Below, piece by piece: positions 7,859 to 16,533 of a DNA stretch of 64,000 nt; position 1 is the first letter of the stretch; every line of letters begins with the position of its first letter. The position numbers and the translations under genes were made by a program. Origin of the DNA: DATBFU01 sp035498405 (lineage in GTDB: Bacteria > Acidobacteriota > Thermoanaerobaculia > UBA5066 > Gp7-AA6). The notes beneath the pieces were generated by a model that was not told the DNA's origin, ran no database searches, and worked only from the letters and a program-made list of their open reading frames with translations. Where the stretch lies: the NCBI GenBank assembly GCA_035498405.1, contig DATKAE010000047.1, positions 202,823 through 266,822 of the forward strand, given 5' to 3'.

Positions 7859-8914
7859 ATGCTGCGCCTGGGCCCCGTTGCCGTCGATCCGCCGTTGGTT
7901 CTCGCCCCGATGGCGGGGATCACCGACCACGTCTATCGGCTGATGCTTCGCCGGATGGGCGGGGTGGGGCTCGTCACGATGGAGTTCATCTCTTCGGAGG
8001 CGATTTCGCGAGGCAACGCCCGGCAGTTGCGCAAGCTCTTCTTCTCCGAGGAGGAGCGCCCCCTCTCCATCCAGATCTACGGCTCCGATCCCGGGCGCAT
8101 GGCTGCGGCCGCCGACATCGTGGAGGAGCTTGCCCCCGACGTGTGCGACATCAACATGGGGTGTCCCGCCAACAAGGTCCTCAAGGGCTGCGCGGGCGCG
8201 GCGCTGATGGGGGATCTGCCGCTGGCGCGGACGATCATCCGGGAAGTGCGCCGGCGACTCTCGATTCCGCTGACGGTCAAGTTCCGTCTGGGGCTCGACG
8301 ACTCCCGCCAGAATTTCCTGGAGCTTGGCCGAATCTGCGAGGGAGAAGGAGTCGCGGCCGTCGCGCTGCACGGCCGCACCGCGCGTCAGATGTACACCGG
8401 CCGCGCGGACTGGACCCGGATCGCGGAGTTGAAGCGCGCGGTCTCGATCCCCGTCGTGGGAAACGGCGACATCGAGCGCGCCGAGGACGCGATCGCGATG
8501 TTCTCCGAGACCGGCTGCGACGCCGTGATGTGCGGCCGCGCCACGATGAAGAACCCCTGGATCTTCCGCCAGATCGCCGACCGCCTCGCCGGTATCGAGC
8601 CCCGGGAGCCGTCGCTTCGCGAGCGGCGGGACCTGATGCTCTGGCACTTCGAGGCCATCGGGGAGAACGCCTTCGAGCCGCGCGAGGCGCTTCACCGCCT
8701 GCGGACGATGACGGGCTGGTACACGCGCGGCCTGCCGAACGGTCGGGCGCTGCGCGTGAAGATCTCGGAGCTCTCGACACCGGCGGACTTCCGCGCGGCG
8801 GTCGAGGAGTTCTTCTCCTCGTCGGGATCGGCTCCCGATGCCGTTGCGGAGAGCGTGGCCGCGGCGGGAAGGGAGCGCCCGGAGTCGATGTCGAACCAGC
8901 TATATCAACTGTGA
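7859..8914 (+). CDS. dusB: tRNA-dihydrouridine synthase, DusB type
   Basis: A 351-residue FMN enzyme that reduces uridine in the tRNA D-loop. Domain order: FMN TIM barrel (residues 1-240) with the opening VLAPMAGITDHVYR, the catalytic-Cys motif DINMGCP (Cys102), the FMN/phosphate motifs VKFRLG and ALHGRTARQMYTG, and VVGNGDI; then the C-terminal helical tRNA-binding domain (LHRLRTMTGWYTRGLPNGR). The central DINMGCP-ANKV wording is that of DusB. Start chosen at ATG 7859 (MLRLGPVAV) because the upstream ATGs fall in the -10 box. The last codon and stop are part of an 8-bp inverted repeat that precedes the leader RNA region. Confidence 0.9.
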   Translation: MLRLGPVAVDPPLVLAPMAGITDHVYRLMLRRMGGVGLVTMEFISSEAISRGNARQLRKLFFSEEERPLSIQIYGSDPGRMAAAADIVEELAPDVCDINMGCPANKVLKGCAGAALMGDLPLARTIIREVRRRLSIPLTVKFRLGLDDSRQNFLELGRICEGEGVAAVALHGRTARQMYTGRADWTRIAELKRAVSIPVVGNGDIERAEDAIAMFSETGCDAVMCGRATMKNPWIFRQIADRLAGIEPREPSLRERRDLMLWHFEAIGENAFEPREALHRLRTMTGWYTRGLPNGRALRVKISELSTPADFRAAVEEFFSSSGSAPDAVAESVAAAGRERPESMSNQLYQL

Positions 8915-8919
8915 TATAG
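8900..8919 (+). promoter_or_regulatory. Inverted repeat with embedded -10-like box
   Basis: CTATATCA and TGATATAG are perfect 8-bp arms around the 4-nt spacer ACTG; the right arm overlaps the dusB stop codon and contains TATAGT (8915-8920). It has no following T-run, so it is not a normal terminator. It fits an operator or the -10 region for the structured leader that follows. Confidence 0.4.
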
Positions 8920-8926
8920 TTCGCCG

Positions 8927-9115
8927 CTCCAGGGGCGCTCGGAAGAGGGCATCGCGAAAGCTCCCCGCGGCGTCCGCTTGGGCGAGAGCGGGCTCGGTGC
9001 CGGGGCGAAGCAAACGGCGCAAGAAGGTCGAGGGGCGCGAAGAGCCCCGACCGAGACCGGACGAACAAAATCCGATAGGGAAAGACCCGGTGGGAATGCG
9101 CGTTCCCACTTTTTT
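8927..9115 (+). ncRNA. Candidate structured leader RNA or small RNA upstream of the VWA gene
   Basis: About 190 nt of non-coding, GC-rich sequence between dusB and the VWA gene, opened by a TATAGT box and closed by a strong intrinsic terminator. Visible structure: GGTC/GACC plus GGGGC/GCCCC hairpin at 9026-9052, and ACCGAG at 9050-9055 that can pair with either CTCGGT (8993-8998) or CTCGG (8938-8942), i.e. mutually exclusive stems. Comparison by eye with 6S, tmRNA, SRP, RNase P and common riboswitch cores (glycine, TPP, cobalamin, c-di-GMP-I, fluoride) gave no match. Because no promoter is visible between the terminator and GTG 9130, attenuation control of the VWA gene is plausible; an independent small RNA is the alternative. 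Confidence 0.4.
9090..9115 (+). terminator. Intrinsic terminator before the VWA gene
   Basis: Perfect 7-bp stem GTGGGAA / TTCCCAC around the loop TGCGCG, followed directly by six T. It ends 14 nt before the GTG start of the VWA gene, so it either ends the upstream RNA or acts as an attenuator. Confidence 0.85.
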
Positions 9116-9129
9116 CGTTCGATCACTCT

Positions 9130-11022
9130 GTGAGGGCGCTTCCTCTCCGTTTCCGTCTGTTCGCTATCGTCCTGGCCGCCGGCAGCCTGGCGCTCGCCCA
9201 GGATCCGGCGAAGACGAGGCAAATTCCCGTCAAGACGAAGGTCGGAACCTTTCCGCTCGGCATCGAGACCGACTACCTCGGGAAGGCGGGCAAGAAGACC
9301 GTGATTCGGATTCGGCTGACCGCGCCCGAGCTTTCCCGGGAGGCGGCCGCCCGCGGCGCCAAGGGGTTCGCCGGTCAGGTCAAGGGGGGATTCCGTCAGG
9401 CCGAGACGGAAGTGGATTCGTTCCAGTATCCGGTGACGGCCGACTTCGGCGGCGGAGCGGCATTCGCCTTCTCGTTCCTGCGCGCGGTTGCTCCGGGAAC
9501 GTACCGCCTGCGGCTCGTCCTCGCCGATCCGTCCGGCGTTGAAATGGGCGAAGGCTCCGTGGATATCCTCGTGCCGGAGGTCGGAAACGCGTTCCGCCCG
9601 GAGATGGCCCCCGCGGAGGCGGGCACGCTTCCCTCGGCGGAGGGAATCGTCATCGCGGAAGAGGCCTCGGAAAAGACGGCCAACACCCCGGAGCCCAAGC
9701 TGAAGATCCTGCCCCCCGCCCGCGAGGCGCCCATCGGTCTTCTCCGCCTCGAGGCGGTCGTCTCGCCGCCGATCCAGAAGGTGGAGTTCTACCTGGAGGA
9801 GAAGCGCCTGGTCACCCGCACTCGTCCTCCTTACTCGGTCGAGATCGACCTCGGAGACGTGCCGCGCCGGCAGACCGTTCGCGCCGTGGGCTACGACGAC
9901 ACCGGCCGCGTCATCGACGAGGATGCTTACGCGATCAACCAGGGCAAGGACCGGCTCGCGGTGCGCCTGCTTCCACGGCCTGATCCCGCGGCGGCGGTCG
10001 TGCACGTGAAGGTCGTTGTCCAGTCGATCGGCGGCGGTACGGCCAAATCGATCGAGCTCTTCTTAGACACGAAGAAGCTCGCATCCTGGACGGTGCCTCC
10101 CTACGAGACGGCGATCCCGCTGGCGCTTTACGAGAAGGGCACGGTGTTGCGCGCCACCGCGATCGGCGCGGACGATCAGGAAGCCAACGACATCCGGATG
10201 CTCAAGGGCCCCCAGACGACCGTCGAGAGCGTTCGCGTCGACGTGGTCCAGCTTCACGTCTCGGCGCTGGACAAGAACGGGCACTTCGTCAAGGGGCTCG
10301 TTCAGAGCGACTTTGCGATTCGCGAGGATGGGAAACCCGAGGAGATGACGGGCTTCGAGGTGGCGGAGAACCTCCCGCTCACGATCGGGCTCGTCATCGA
10401 CGGCTCCGGCTCGATGGAGAAGAGCCTCCCCTACGTGCACGACGCCTCCGTGGCTCTATTCAAGAATCTGATCCGGCCCAAGGACCAGGGATTCGTGATC
10501 GAGTTCCGCGACCGCGCCAAGTTCTTGCAGGAGCTGACGGCCGACACCCTGGCGCTGCAGCGCGCCGCGGGGGATTCGCGGGCCGAGGGTGCCACGGCGC
10601 TCTACGACGCGGTGGTGCTCGGTCTCTACCAATTCCGGACGTTGCAGGGCCGCAAGGCGCTCGTCGTCGTCACCGACGGCGACGACAACCGCTCGCACGT
10701 GGACTTCGAGACGCTGCAGCGCTATGCGCGCTCCGCCGGCGCGCCGGTCTACTTCATCGCGATGGGGATACCGCTGACCGACTTCCGGTCGCGCCGCGTC
10801 ACGAAGGTGATCGCCGAGGATTCGGGAGGCCAGGTCTTCCACATGAACAGTGCCGAGAAAATCGCCGAGGTCACCGCCCGGATCGAGGAGGAGCTGCGCT
10901 CCCAGTACATCCTCGCGTTCCGGAGCGACTCCCCGAAGCCGCCCGGCGAATACCGGTCGATCGAGGTCGCCGTCGGTAAGCCCGGTATCACCGCGCGCAC
11001 CATACGGGGGTATATCCCGTAG
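9130..11022 (+). CDS. Secreted von Willebrand A protein, Acidobacterial VWFA-related type
   Basis: A 630-residue exported protein. A signal peptide (RFRLFAIVLAAGSLALAQ) is followed by about 380 residues of Ig/macroglobulin-like beta domains (strand motifs such as IQKVEFYLEEKRL repeated at about 215 and 305), then the characteristic lead-in VQLHVSALDKNGHFVKGL and a VWA domain with the MIDAS motif DGSGS at about 424-428 and the later DGDDNRS and VTD strand. The domain is the one first defined in Acidobacteria as a VWFA-related domain. Function is unknown; VWA domains bind protein ligands through a divalent metal. GTG 9130 has no ribosome site; it follows the terminator by 14 nt. Confidence 0.85.
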   Translation: MRALPLRFRLFAIVLAAGSLALAQDPAKTRQIPVKTKVGTFPLGIETDYLGKAGKKTVIRIRLTAPELSREAAARGAKGFAGQVKGGFRQAETEVDSFQYPVTADFGGGAAFAFSFLRAVAPGTYRLRLVLADPSGVEMGEGSVDILVPEVGNAFRPEMAPAEAGTLPSAEGIVIAEEASEKTANTPEPKLKILPPAREAPIGLLRLEAVVSPPIQKVEFYLEEKRLVTRTRPPYSVEIDLGDVPRRQTVRAVGYDDTGRVIDEDAYAINQGKDRLAVRLLPRPDPAAAVVHVKVVVQSIGGGTAKSIELFLDTKKLASWTVPPYETAIPLALYEKGTVLRATAIGADDQEANDIRMLKGPQTTVESVRVDVVQLHVSALDKNGHFVKGLVQSDFAIREDGKPEEMTGFEVAENLPLTIGLVIDGSGSMEKSLPYVHDASVALFKNLIRPKDQGFVIEFRDRAKFLQELTADTLALQRAAGDSRAEGATALYDAVVLGLYQFRTLQGRKALVVVTDGDDNRSHVDFETLQRYARSAGAPVYFIAMGIPLTDFRSRRVTKVIAEDSGGQVFHMNSAEKIAEVTARIEEELRSQYILAFRSDSPKPPGEYRSIEVAVGKPGITARTIRGYIP

Positions 11023-11099
11023 GGGCGAGGGGCCGAATTCTTTGCCTTTCGTATTCCTCCCTAGCCCCTAACCCCTAACCCCTAACCCTCGCCCCTGCT
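11022..11099. repeat. C-rich heptamer array and 10-bp inverted repeat between convergent genes
   Basis: From 11059 the + strand reads CCCTAGC, three CCCTAAC, a shortened CCTCGC and CCCTGCT, i.e. six units of a 7-nt period. The final unit runs into the TAG stop of the minus-strand glycosyltransferase. GGGGCGAGGG at 11022-11031 is perfectly complementary to CCCTCGCCCC at 11086-11095, so the region can fold as a 10-bp stem with a 54-nt loop and may stop transcription from both sides. The G-rich strand could form a quadruplex. Confidence 0.7.
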
Positions 11100-12723
11100 A
11101 CCAATTCGTCGCCACGCAGTATTTCCAGCGGCAGAGGAGGAAGCGGGCCGGGGGCTGGGCTTCCCGGAAATCGTTGCGGTCGCGCAAGGGCAGCAGCGCG
11201 ACGAGCGGTCGACCGGTTGCCCACTCCTGCCAGAACCGACGCCGCGGCCAAAATATCTCGCGCCGCCTCTCTTCGGGCAGCCACCAGTCCTCGAGCTCGC
11301 CCCGATAGTCGGCGACCGTAATCGGAGCGGCAAGGCGCCAAGGGAGGCCCTGCAGGTACGAGCGATAGCCGACGACACGCGCGTTGCCCGGCGCGGATCG
11401 AACGGCGGCCTGCGCGGCGCCGGCGAGCTCGGCCACGTCGGTTGCCAGCGGGATCTTTGGCCACGCGAGCGCCAGAGCCAGGTACAAGCCGGCCCAGCCC
11501 AATCCCATGGCCGCCGCCGCGCCGCCCGAGGTCCGGGCCTTGAGCGCGCCTGCCGCGCCGCCGAGCAAGGCCGCGGCGCCAAAGGAGGCGATCGCGATCA
11601 GGTGGCTGTCCCGGACGCTCTGGCGCACGTCTGGAATCGCGGCGCTGGCGGCGAGGAAGCAGACGACGACGGCGGCGTGCCAGCGCCAGAGTCCTCGCCC
11701 GCTTCCCGGTAGCGCGGCGCCTCGGGCGGCGAGCGCCGCGGCGGCGGGCAGTGTGGGGAAGAGATAGGCCGGCAGCTTGCTGCGCGAGACCGAGAAGAAG
11801 ACCAGCACCACCGCGAACCAGAGTAGGAAGAAGAGCGAAGCGGCGTCGCGGCGGAGGGCCGCTCGCGCGCCTCGAAAAAAGAAGGGAAGACCCGGCAGGA
11901 AGCCAACGAGGAAAAGACCCGCAAAGTAATAGAAGGGCCCCGGCCGGCTCGCGGCGGGTGTGGCGAATCGCTGGAAATGCTCGTGGATGAAGAAGAACTC
12001 GAAGAAGCCGGGATGGGCGCGCTCGGCCAGGATCAGCCAGGGAAGCGTGATCACGACGAATACCGGAGCCGCCGGGGAGATCAAGAGCGCCCGGAGGTTT
12101 CGAACATTTCTCGTCACGACGGCCCAGAGCAGGACGATTCCCCCGGGCAGGACGATTGCGATCAGTCCCTTCGAGAGAAACCCCGCGGCCGCGAACAGGC
12201 CGGCCGAGGCCGCGAGCGCGGAGGTCGGTCGGTCCGCCTCGGCGCGCTGGAGCGTCGCCAGAGCAGCCAGGAGCGTCGCCGTGAAAAAGAAGGTCAGGAT
12301 GCCGTCGGTCAGATTCATCCGGACGCAGGCCAAGCCGAACGGCGCCGCGAGGAAGAAGACACCGGCCAGAAGCCCCTCGCCCTGCCCGCGCAGTCTCCCG
12401 ATGACGAAGACGAGCAACAGCACGAGCGCCGTCCCCGCCAGCCGTGTCGGAAGGCGAGCGGTCCAGGGGCTCTCGCCCAGGAACCGGAACGACGCCGCGT
12501 TGGCCCAATAGAGAAGCGGCGGCTTCTCGAAATAGGGGACGCCGTTCAATCGCGGCGTGACGAAATCGCCGGCCTCCAGCATCTCCCGCGGGATCTCGGC
12601 GTAGCGCGCCTCGTCGGGCTCGGCCAGGAAGGAACCGGGCGGCTCGAACCAGGCGGCGGCGAGCAGCGCGAGGAGGGCCGCGCCGAGGAGCCGCTCGCGG
12701 TAGCCGGAAGCGGTGAGAATCAC
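11098..12723 (-). CDS. ArnT/PMT-like family 39 glycosyltransferase
   Basis: A 541-residue multi-spanning membrane glycosyltransferase (GT-C fold). The first periplasmic loop has the catalytic acidic motif EPDEARYAEIPREM (Asp37-Glu38) followed by PYFEKPPLLYW, as in ArnT and related lipid-phosphate-sugar transferases; about 11-12 hydrophobic segments follow and a soluble C-terminal region (from about residue 430) ends the protein. The donor would be a polyprenyl-phosphate sugar and the acceptor a lipid or protein outside the inner membrane; neither can be told from sequence. It lies downstream of the DUF4139 gene with a 76-bp gap, likely one transcript. Confidence 0.85.
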   Translation of the reverse strand: MILTASGYRERLLGAALLALLAAAWFEPPGSFLAEPDEARYAEIPREMLEAGDFVTPRLNGVPYFEKPPLLYWANAASFRFLGESPWTARLPTRLAGTALVLLLVFVIGRLRGQGEGLLAGVFFLAAPFGLACVRMNLTDGILTFFFTATLLAALATLQRAEADRPTSALAASAGLFAAAGFLSKGLIAIVLPGGIVLLWAVVTRNVRNLRALLISPAAPVFVVITLPWLILAERAHPGFFEFFFIHEHFQRFATPAASRPGPFYYFAGLFLVGFLPGLPFFFRGARAALRRDAASLFFLLWFAVVLVFFSVSRSKLPAYLFPTLPAAAALAARGAALPGSGRGLWRWHAAVVVCFLAASAAIPDVRQSVRDSHLIAIASFGAAALLGGAAGALKARTSGGAAAAMGLGWAGLYLALALAWPKIPLATDVAELAGAAQAAVRSAPGNARVVGYRSYLQGLPWRLAAPITVADYRGELEDWWLPEERRREIFWPRRRFWQEWATGRPLVALLPLRDRNDFREAQPPARFLLCRWKYCVATNW

Positions 12724-12799
12724 GGGCGCTCGCGCGGGCTCGGGCCGGGCGCCGCGAATCCGCCGCGTCGGGCTCGTCTCTTCGGGTCCGGCGGCCGCT

Positions 12800-14182
12800 T
12801 CAACGCCCGGTGCGCACGCGAACGCGATAGGTCAGCCGCGCCTCTGCCCCGGCGGACACGGGGACGGAGAACTCGACGGCACGGGCGCTCTTGCGGGTTG
12901 CGGGAACGGACGACTCGACCAGCGTCCAGTCGCCGGGGAAGCTGTCGCGCACGAGGACGGTCACGTTCTCCTTCTTGCGGCTGACGACCGTCACTTCCCA
13001 GGCGGACTCGGTCTCCCTTGGACCGACCTGGGTGAAGCTCGTTTGCCGGCGCCGGGCCGTCAGGTCGAACGCCTCCGAGGTCTCGATCTCCCAATCGGTC
13101 CTCTCGGGAGTGTGCCCGACGCGGTCCTCGCCGCCGAAGACGGCGCCGCCGTCGGTGTAGACGCGCACGACACCCGCGGGCAACGCGGTCGCGAGCGCCT
13201 TCGTCCCGACGCGGTAGAAGACGGCCACGGGCAGGGTCTGGCTCTCGGCGTTCTCGCCGAACCAGTAGCTCCCGCGGATCACGTAGCTCTTTTCGACCGC
13301 GACCGCCGCGCTGTCGGCGAGCGGCAGCGTCGTGCGCCCTTCGGCCAGCCGAGCGGGGGTTGAGATCTCGTAGATGCGCGACTCGGAGGCCGGCGCGGAA
13401 GCTTCGACTCCGCCGGAAACGGACAGGGCCTCCGCGCGAAACGCCGCCTTCGGCGACGGCTGGGGGGCCGTTCGGAGAACACCGGCGAGCAGCCGCAGCC
13501 GCGTGGGCTCAAACGCCGCGCCGCTTCGATTGTCGATCGTGAACCATCCTTCCAGGCGCGCGCTCTTTTCGGCGGCATCGAGCGTCAGGGCGTAGTCGGA
13601 CTGCCAGTCGATGTCGGAAACCAGATACCGGCAGGCCAAGACGCGGGTGCCCGATCTCTCGCTCGAGAGCCGGAGCCGGACGCGGCCCGGCCGGGCCGCC
13701 GCGGCGGAAGGCGCGGGCACGATGAGCCGCGCCCCGGGCTCGCCGTAGACGAGGTCGTCCCCCTCGCGAAAGAGGACCTGATCGGGCGTGGCTCCGAAGA
13801 CGGCGACGACTTCGGCGGAGGTCTCGCCGCCGCCCGGGCGCTCGACTCGTACGCGTTTTCCGACGAGCTCGGCCAAGGCGCCTCCCGCCGCAAGCGGAGC
13901 GGACAGACCCAGCCAGCGGACGGCAGCCTCGCGCGCGTTGGTCAGGCTCCACGTTTCCGTGCGAGCGGACGGCGCGGCGACCCAGTCGAGCGACACCTTC
14001 CCCGCTGGCAAATCGGCGCGGCGGGACTCGCTGACCACGGCGAGGTTCTGGTTCGTCAGGACGATCTCCTGACGCGTGAGCTCGCCGGCTTCCGCTTCGT
14101 TCGGCGCGGCGGCCGGGCGCGCGAGGGCGAGGCCGGCCAGGCAGAAGGCGAGCGCGCACGGGAAAGCGAGGCGACGTCGCAT
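12800..14182 (-). CDS. Secreted DUF4139 domain protein
   Basis: A 460-residue exported protein. Signal peptide at residues 1-25 (RRRLAFPCALAFCLAGLALA), then an N-terminal strand block (IVLTNQNLAVVSESRRADL) and the C-terminal DUF4139 beta-sandwich region with YLVSDIDWQSDYALTLDA (about 195-215) and the paired strand WEVTVVSRKKENVTVLV near the end. The central mucoid-like N-terminal domain that often precedes DUF4139 in fungi and bacteria is reduced. Function unknown. GAGGAGG lies five nt before ATG 14182 and a TAGACT box further upstream; the gene diverges from the FabI-like reductase. Confidence 0.82.
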   Translation of the reverse strand: MRRRLAFPCALAFCLAGLALARPAAAPNEAEAGELTRQEIVLTNQNLAVVSESRRADLPAGKVSLDWVAAPSARTETWSLTNAREAAVRWLGLSAPLAAGGALAELVGKRVRVERPGGGETSAEVVAVFGATPDQVLFREGDDLVYGEPGARLIVPAPSAAAARPGRVRLRLSSERSGTRVLACRYLVSDIDWQSDYALTLDAAEKSARLEGWFTIDNRSGAAFEPTRLRLLAGVLRTAPQPSPKAAFRAEALSVSGGVEASAPASESRIYEISTPARLAEGRTTLPLADSAAVAVEKSYVIRGSYWFGENAESQTLPVAVFYRVGTKALATALPAGVVRVYTDGGAVFGGEDRVGHTPERTDWEIETSEAFDLTARRRQTSFTQVGPRETESAWEVTVVSRKKENVTVLVRDSFPGDWTLVESSVPATRKSARAVEFSVPVSAGAEARLTYRVRVRTGR

Positions 14183-14259
14183 CGGACCTCCTCGTCGGGG
14201 AGTCTATCGCCGGCCCGGGCAAGGTCCGCGCCCTCCCGCCGCGATCGCAAGCCCCGTGC

Positions 14260-14265
14260 TAACAT
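14260..14265 (+). promoter_or_regulatory. Putative -10 box of the FabI-like gene
   Basis: TAACAT ten nt before the TTG start at 14276, with no Shine-Dalgarno between them, suggesting a leaderless or near-leaderless mRNA. Confidence 0.35.
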
Positions 14266-14275
14266 TCGCGCCGTT

Positions 14276-15088
14276 TTGTCGGCGGAAAACCGCACACGCT
14301 GGGCGCTCGTCCTCGGAGCCTCTTCGGGTTTCGGAGAGGCCTGCTCGCTCGCCCTGGCTCGGGCCGGCTGGAACATCTTCGGCGTGCACCTCGACCGCAA
14401 GGCCACGCAGCCCAACGTCGACCGGATTCTGGCGGAGATCGCCGGGGCCGGGCGGAAAGCCGAGTTCTTCAACGTCAACGCCGCCGACGAGACCCGCCGG
14501 ACCGAGGTCATCGCGGCAATCGCCAAGACCTGCGGCGCGGAGCCTCCGGAGTCGCGGGTCTCGGTCTTACTCCACTCCCTCGCCTTCGGGACGTTGAAGC
14601 CCGTCTTCGCGGAGACCCGGGGAGCCTCTCTCACCAAGGCCCAGATCGAAATGACGCTCGACGTGATGGCGAGCTCGCTCGTCTACTGGACGCAGGATCT
14701 CGTGTTTGGAGACCTCCTTTCTCCGGGAGGACGGATCTTCGCGATGACCTCGGCCGGCGATCACATCGTCTGGCCGTCCTACGGCGCCGTGTCGGCGGCC
14801 AAGGCGGCCCTCGAGTCATACGTGCGGCAGCTCGCCGTCGAGCTCGCCCCGCGGTCGATCGCGGTCAACGCCCTGCGCGCCGGGGTGACCGACACGCCGG
14901 CGCTGCGCAAGATCCCGGGCAACCAGGAAATGATCGACCGCGTGCAGAAGATGCACCCGGCCGGGCGGTTGACCACGCCGGCCGACGTCGCTCGGGCCCT
15001 GGTGGCGCTCAGCCAGCCGGGCTGCGGCTGGGTGAGCGGCAACGTCATCGGCGTGGACGGAGGCGAGGACGTGGCGGGGGGCCGGTGA
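14276..15088 (+). CDS. Enoyl-ACP reductase-like short-chain dehydrogenase
   Basis: A 270-residue NAD(P)-dependent reductase. The N-terminal glycine motif is LGASSGFG (residues 13-20). The active-site pair is spaced Y-x6-K (Tyr169, Lys176 in PSYGAVSAAKAAL), which is the spacing of enoyl-ACP reductases FabI/FabL and not of ordinary SDRs (Y-x3-K); LLHSLAFG at 98-105 matches the HSIAFA block of FabI. The C-terminus GVDGGED fits too. It would perform the last reduction of a fatty-acid elongation cycle. Start is TTG 14276 because no ATG or GTG lies suitably upstream. Its stop overlaps the GTG of the first M16 peptidase. Confidence 0.8.
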   Translation: MSAENRTRWALVLGASSGFGEACSLALARAGWNIFGVHLDRKATQPNVDRILAEIAGAGRKAEFFNVNAADETRRTEVIAAIAKTCGAEPPESRVSVLLHSLAFGTLKPVFAETRGASLTKAQIEMTLDVMASSLVYWTQDLVFGDLLSPGGRIFAMTSAGDHIVWPSYGAVSAAKAALESYVRQLAVELAPRSIAVNALRAGVTDTPALRKIPGNQEMIDRVQKMHPAGRLTTPADVARALVALSQPGCGWVSGNVIGVDGGEDVAGGR

Positions 15089-16533
15089 CGCGTCGACCGT
15101 CGGCGGTCGCCCCCTTGCATCGACCGTCGATCGCCCCCCGGCGACAATCGAAGGCGCCCCGCCCCAGTCGGAAAACGGGAACGCGCCCGTCCCGCTCCGC
15201 CGGGGCGTTCGAGTTCGTCAAGGAGCGGGCGGGCATCCGGGAGTTCCGGCTGCGCTCCAACGGGCTCACACTCCTGCTGCTTTCCAACCGGGTCGCCCCC
15301 GTGGCGACCTTCGCGGTTCTCTACCGCGTCGGAAGCCGCAACGAGGCGGTCGGGTACACGGGAGCCACGCACCTTCTCGAGCACCTGATGTTCAAGGGAA
15401 CGCCACGGTATCGGCGGGAGAAGGGAACCGCCATCGCGGCCGTCCTGGAAGCGATCGGCGCGCGGTTCAACGCGACGACCTGGTTCGACCGGACCAACTA
15501 CTACGAGACCATTCCCTCCGATCGGCTGGACGTGGTCGTCAAGCTGGAGGCCTCGCGGATGCGGCACTCGTTGTTGCGCGACGAGGACCGAGTCCCCGAG
15601 ATGACGGTCGTTCGCAACGAGTTCGAGCGGGGCGAAAACTCGCCTTTTCAGGTGCTCTACAAGCAATCCTTTGCGACCGCCTTTCGCGAGCATCCGTACC
15701 ACCACCCGACCATCGGCTGGCGCAGCGACATCGAGGGCGTCACGACCGCGAGGTTGAAGGAGTTCTACGACGTCTTCTACCATCCCAACAACGCGACGGC
15801 GATGCTGATCGGGGACTTCGAGGAGCCGGAGGCCCTCGCGCTCGTTGCGCGCCACTTCGCGGGCGTCTCGCCGTCTTCTCGCCCGATACCGTCTGTCTAC
15901 ACCGCCGAGCCCCCCCAGGAGGGGGAGCGACGATTCACCGTGCGGCGCACCGGCGAGGTGGCCTGGATCGCGCTCTCCTGGCGCTCGGTAGAAGCGGCGC
16001 ATCCCGATACTCCGGCCCTCGCCGTGCTCGGCAACGCGCTGGGAGGCGGCCTGACCTCGCGCCTCTATCAGGCCTTGGTCGAGCAGAACCTGGCTCTCTC
16101 GGTCACGGTGGTTCCCTGGCAGCTGCGCGACCCGGGTCTCTTCTCGATCTTCGCGCCCGTGCGGCCCGGAGTGGACCCGTCGGCGGTCGAGAAGGTCATC
16201 CGGGAAGAAGTGCGGCGGGTGGCGGTTTCGAGCGTCACGCCAGCCGAGGCGCAGAAGGCGCGCACACAGATCGAGGCCGAGATCGTCTTCGACCGGGATT
16301 CGACCGATCAGATCGCCGCCGCTCTCTCGGAAGCGATCGCGGTGGCGGACTGGGAGTGGTACGTGGACTACCCGGCGGCGGTCGCGCGCGTCGATCCGGA
16401 GCAGGTGCGGCGGGTCGCGGCGACATACTTCCAGGACGAGGCATTGACGGTGGGCGTGTTCCTGCCGCGCGAGCCGGGCGGCGGGGACGCCGGCGCCGAG
16501 CCGCCCGGACCCGTCGAGGAAGGGTCGGGATGA
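15085..16533 (+). CDS. M16 zinc peptidase, catalytic subunit
   Basis: A 482-residue insulinase-like (M16B) protease. After a basic, Pro-rich N-terminal 45 residues the inverted zinc motif HLLEH is at 96-100 (GYTGATHLLEHLMFKGT), and the further ligand glutamate lies in VVRNEFERGEN. The second M16 domain, with the R/Y substrate-binding pair, occupies the C-terminal half. GTG 15085 overlaps the stop of the FabI-like gene (GTGA). The basic leader has no clear hydrophobic core, so export is uncertain; the first structured residues begin near 50. It pairs with the next gene, which lacks the zinc motif. Confidence 0.9.
   Translation: MTRRPSAVAPLHRPSIAPRRQSKAPRPSRKTGTRPSRSAGAFEFVKERAGIREFRLRSNGLTLLLLSNRVAPVATFAVLYRVGSRNEAVGYTGATHLLEHLMFKGTPRYRREKGTAIAAVLEAIGARFNATTWFDRTNYYETIPSDRLDVVVKLEASRMRHSLLRDEDRVPEMTVVRNEFERGENSPFQVLYKQSFATAFREHPYHHPTIGWRSDIEGVTTARLKEFYDVFYHPNNATAMLIGDFEEPEALALVARHFAGVSPSSRPIPSVYTAEPPQEGERRFTVRRTGEVAWIALSWRSVEAAHPDTPALAVLGNALGGGLTSRLYQALVEQNLALSVTVVPWQLRDPGLFSIFAPVRPGVDPSAVEKVIREEVRRVAVSSVTPAEAQKARTQIEAEIVFDRDSTDQIAAALSEAIAVADWEWYVDYPAAVARVDPEQVRRVAATYFQDEALTVGVFLPREPGGGDAGAEPPGPVEEGSG

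Noticed and set aside
7745..8695. Extension of the 6668 membrane protein into dusB antisense
   Set aside because: The real start at 7744 has a ribosome site and a -10 box; the extension has no homology-like content and dusB motifs are on the other strand.
8927..9115. 6S RNA or tmRNA for the structured region
   Set aside because: The ends do not pair as in 6S RNA and there is no tmRNA-like tRNA domain or tag frame.
11059..11099. CRISPR array or true telomere
   Set aside because: Units are only seven nt long with no spacers, and the array is internal and short.
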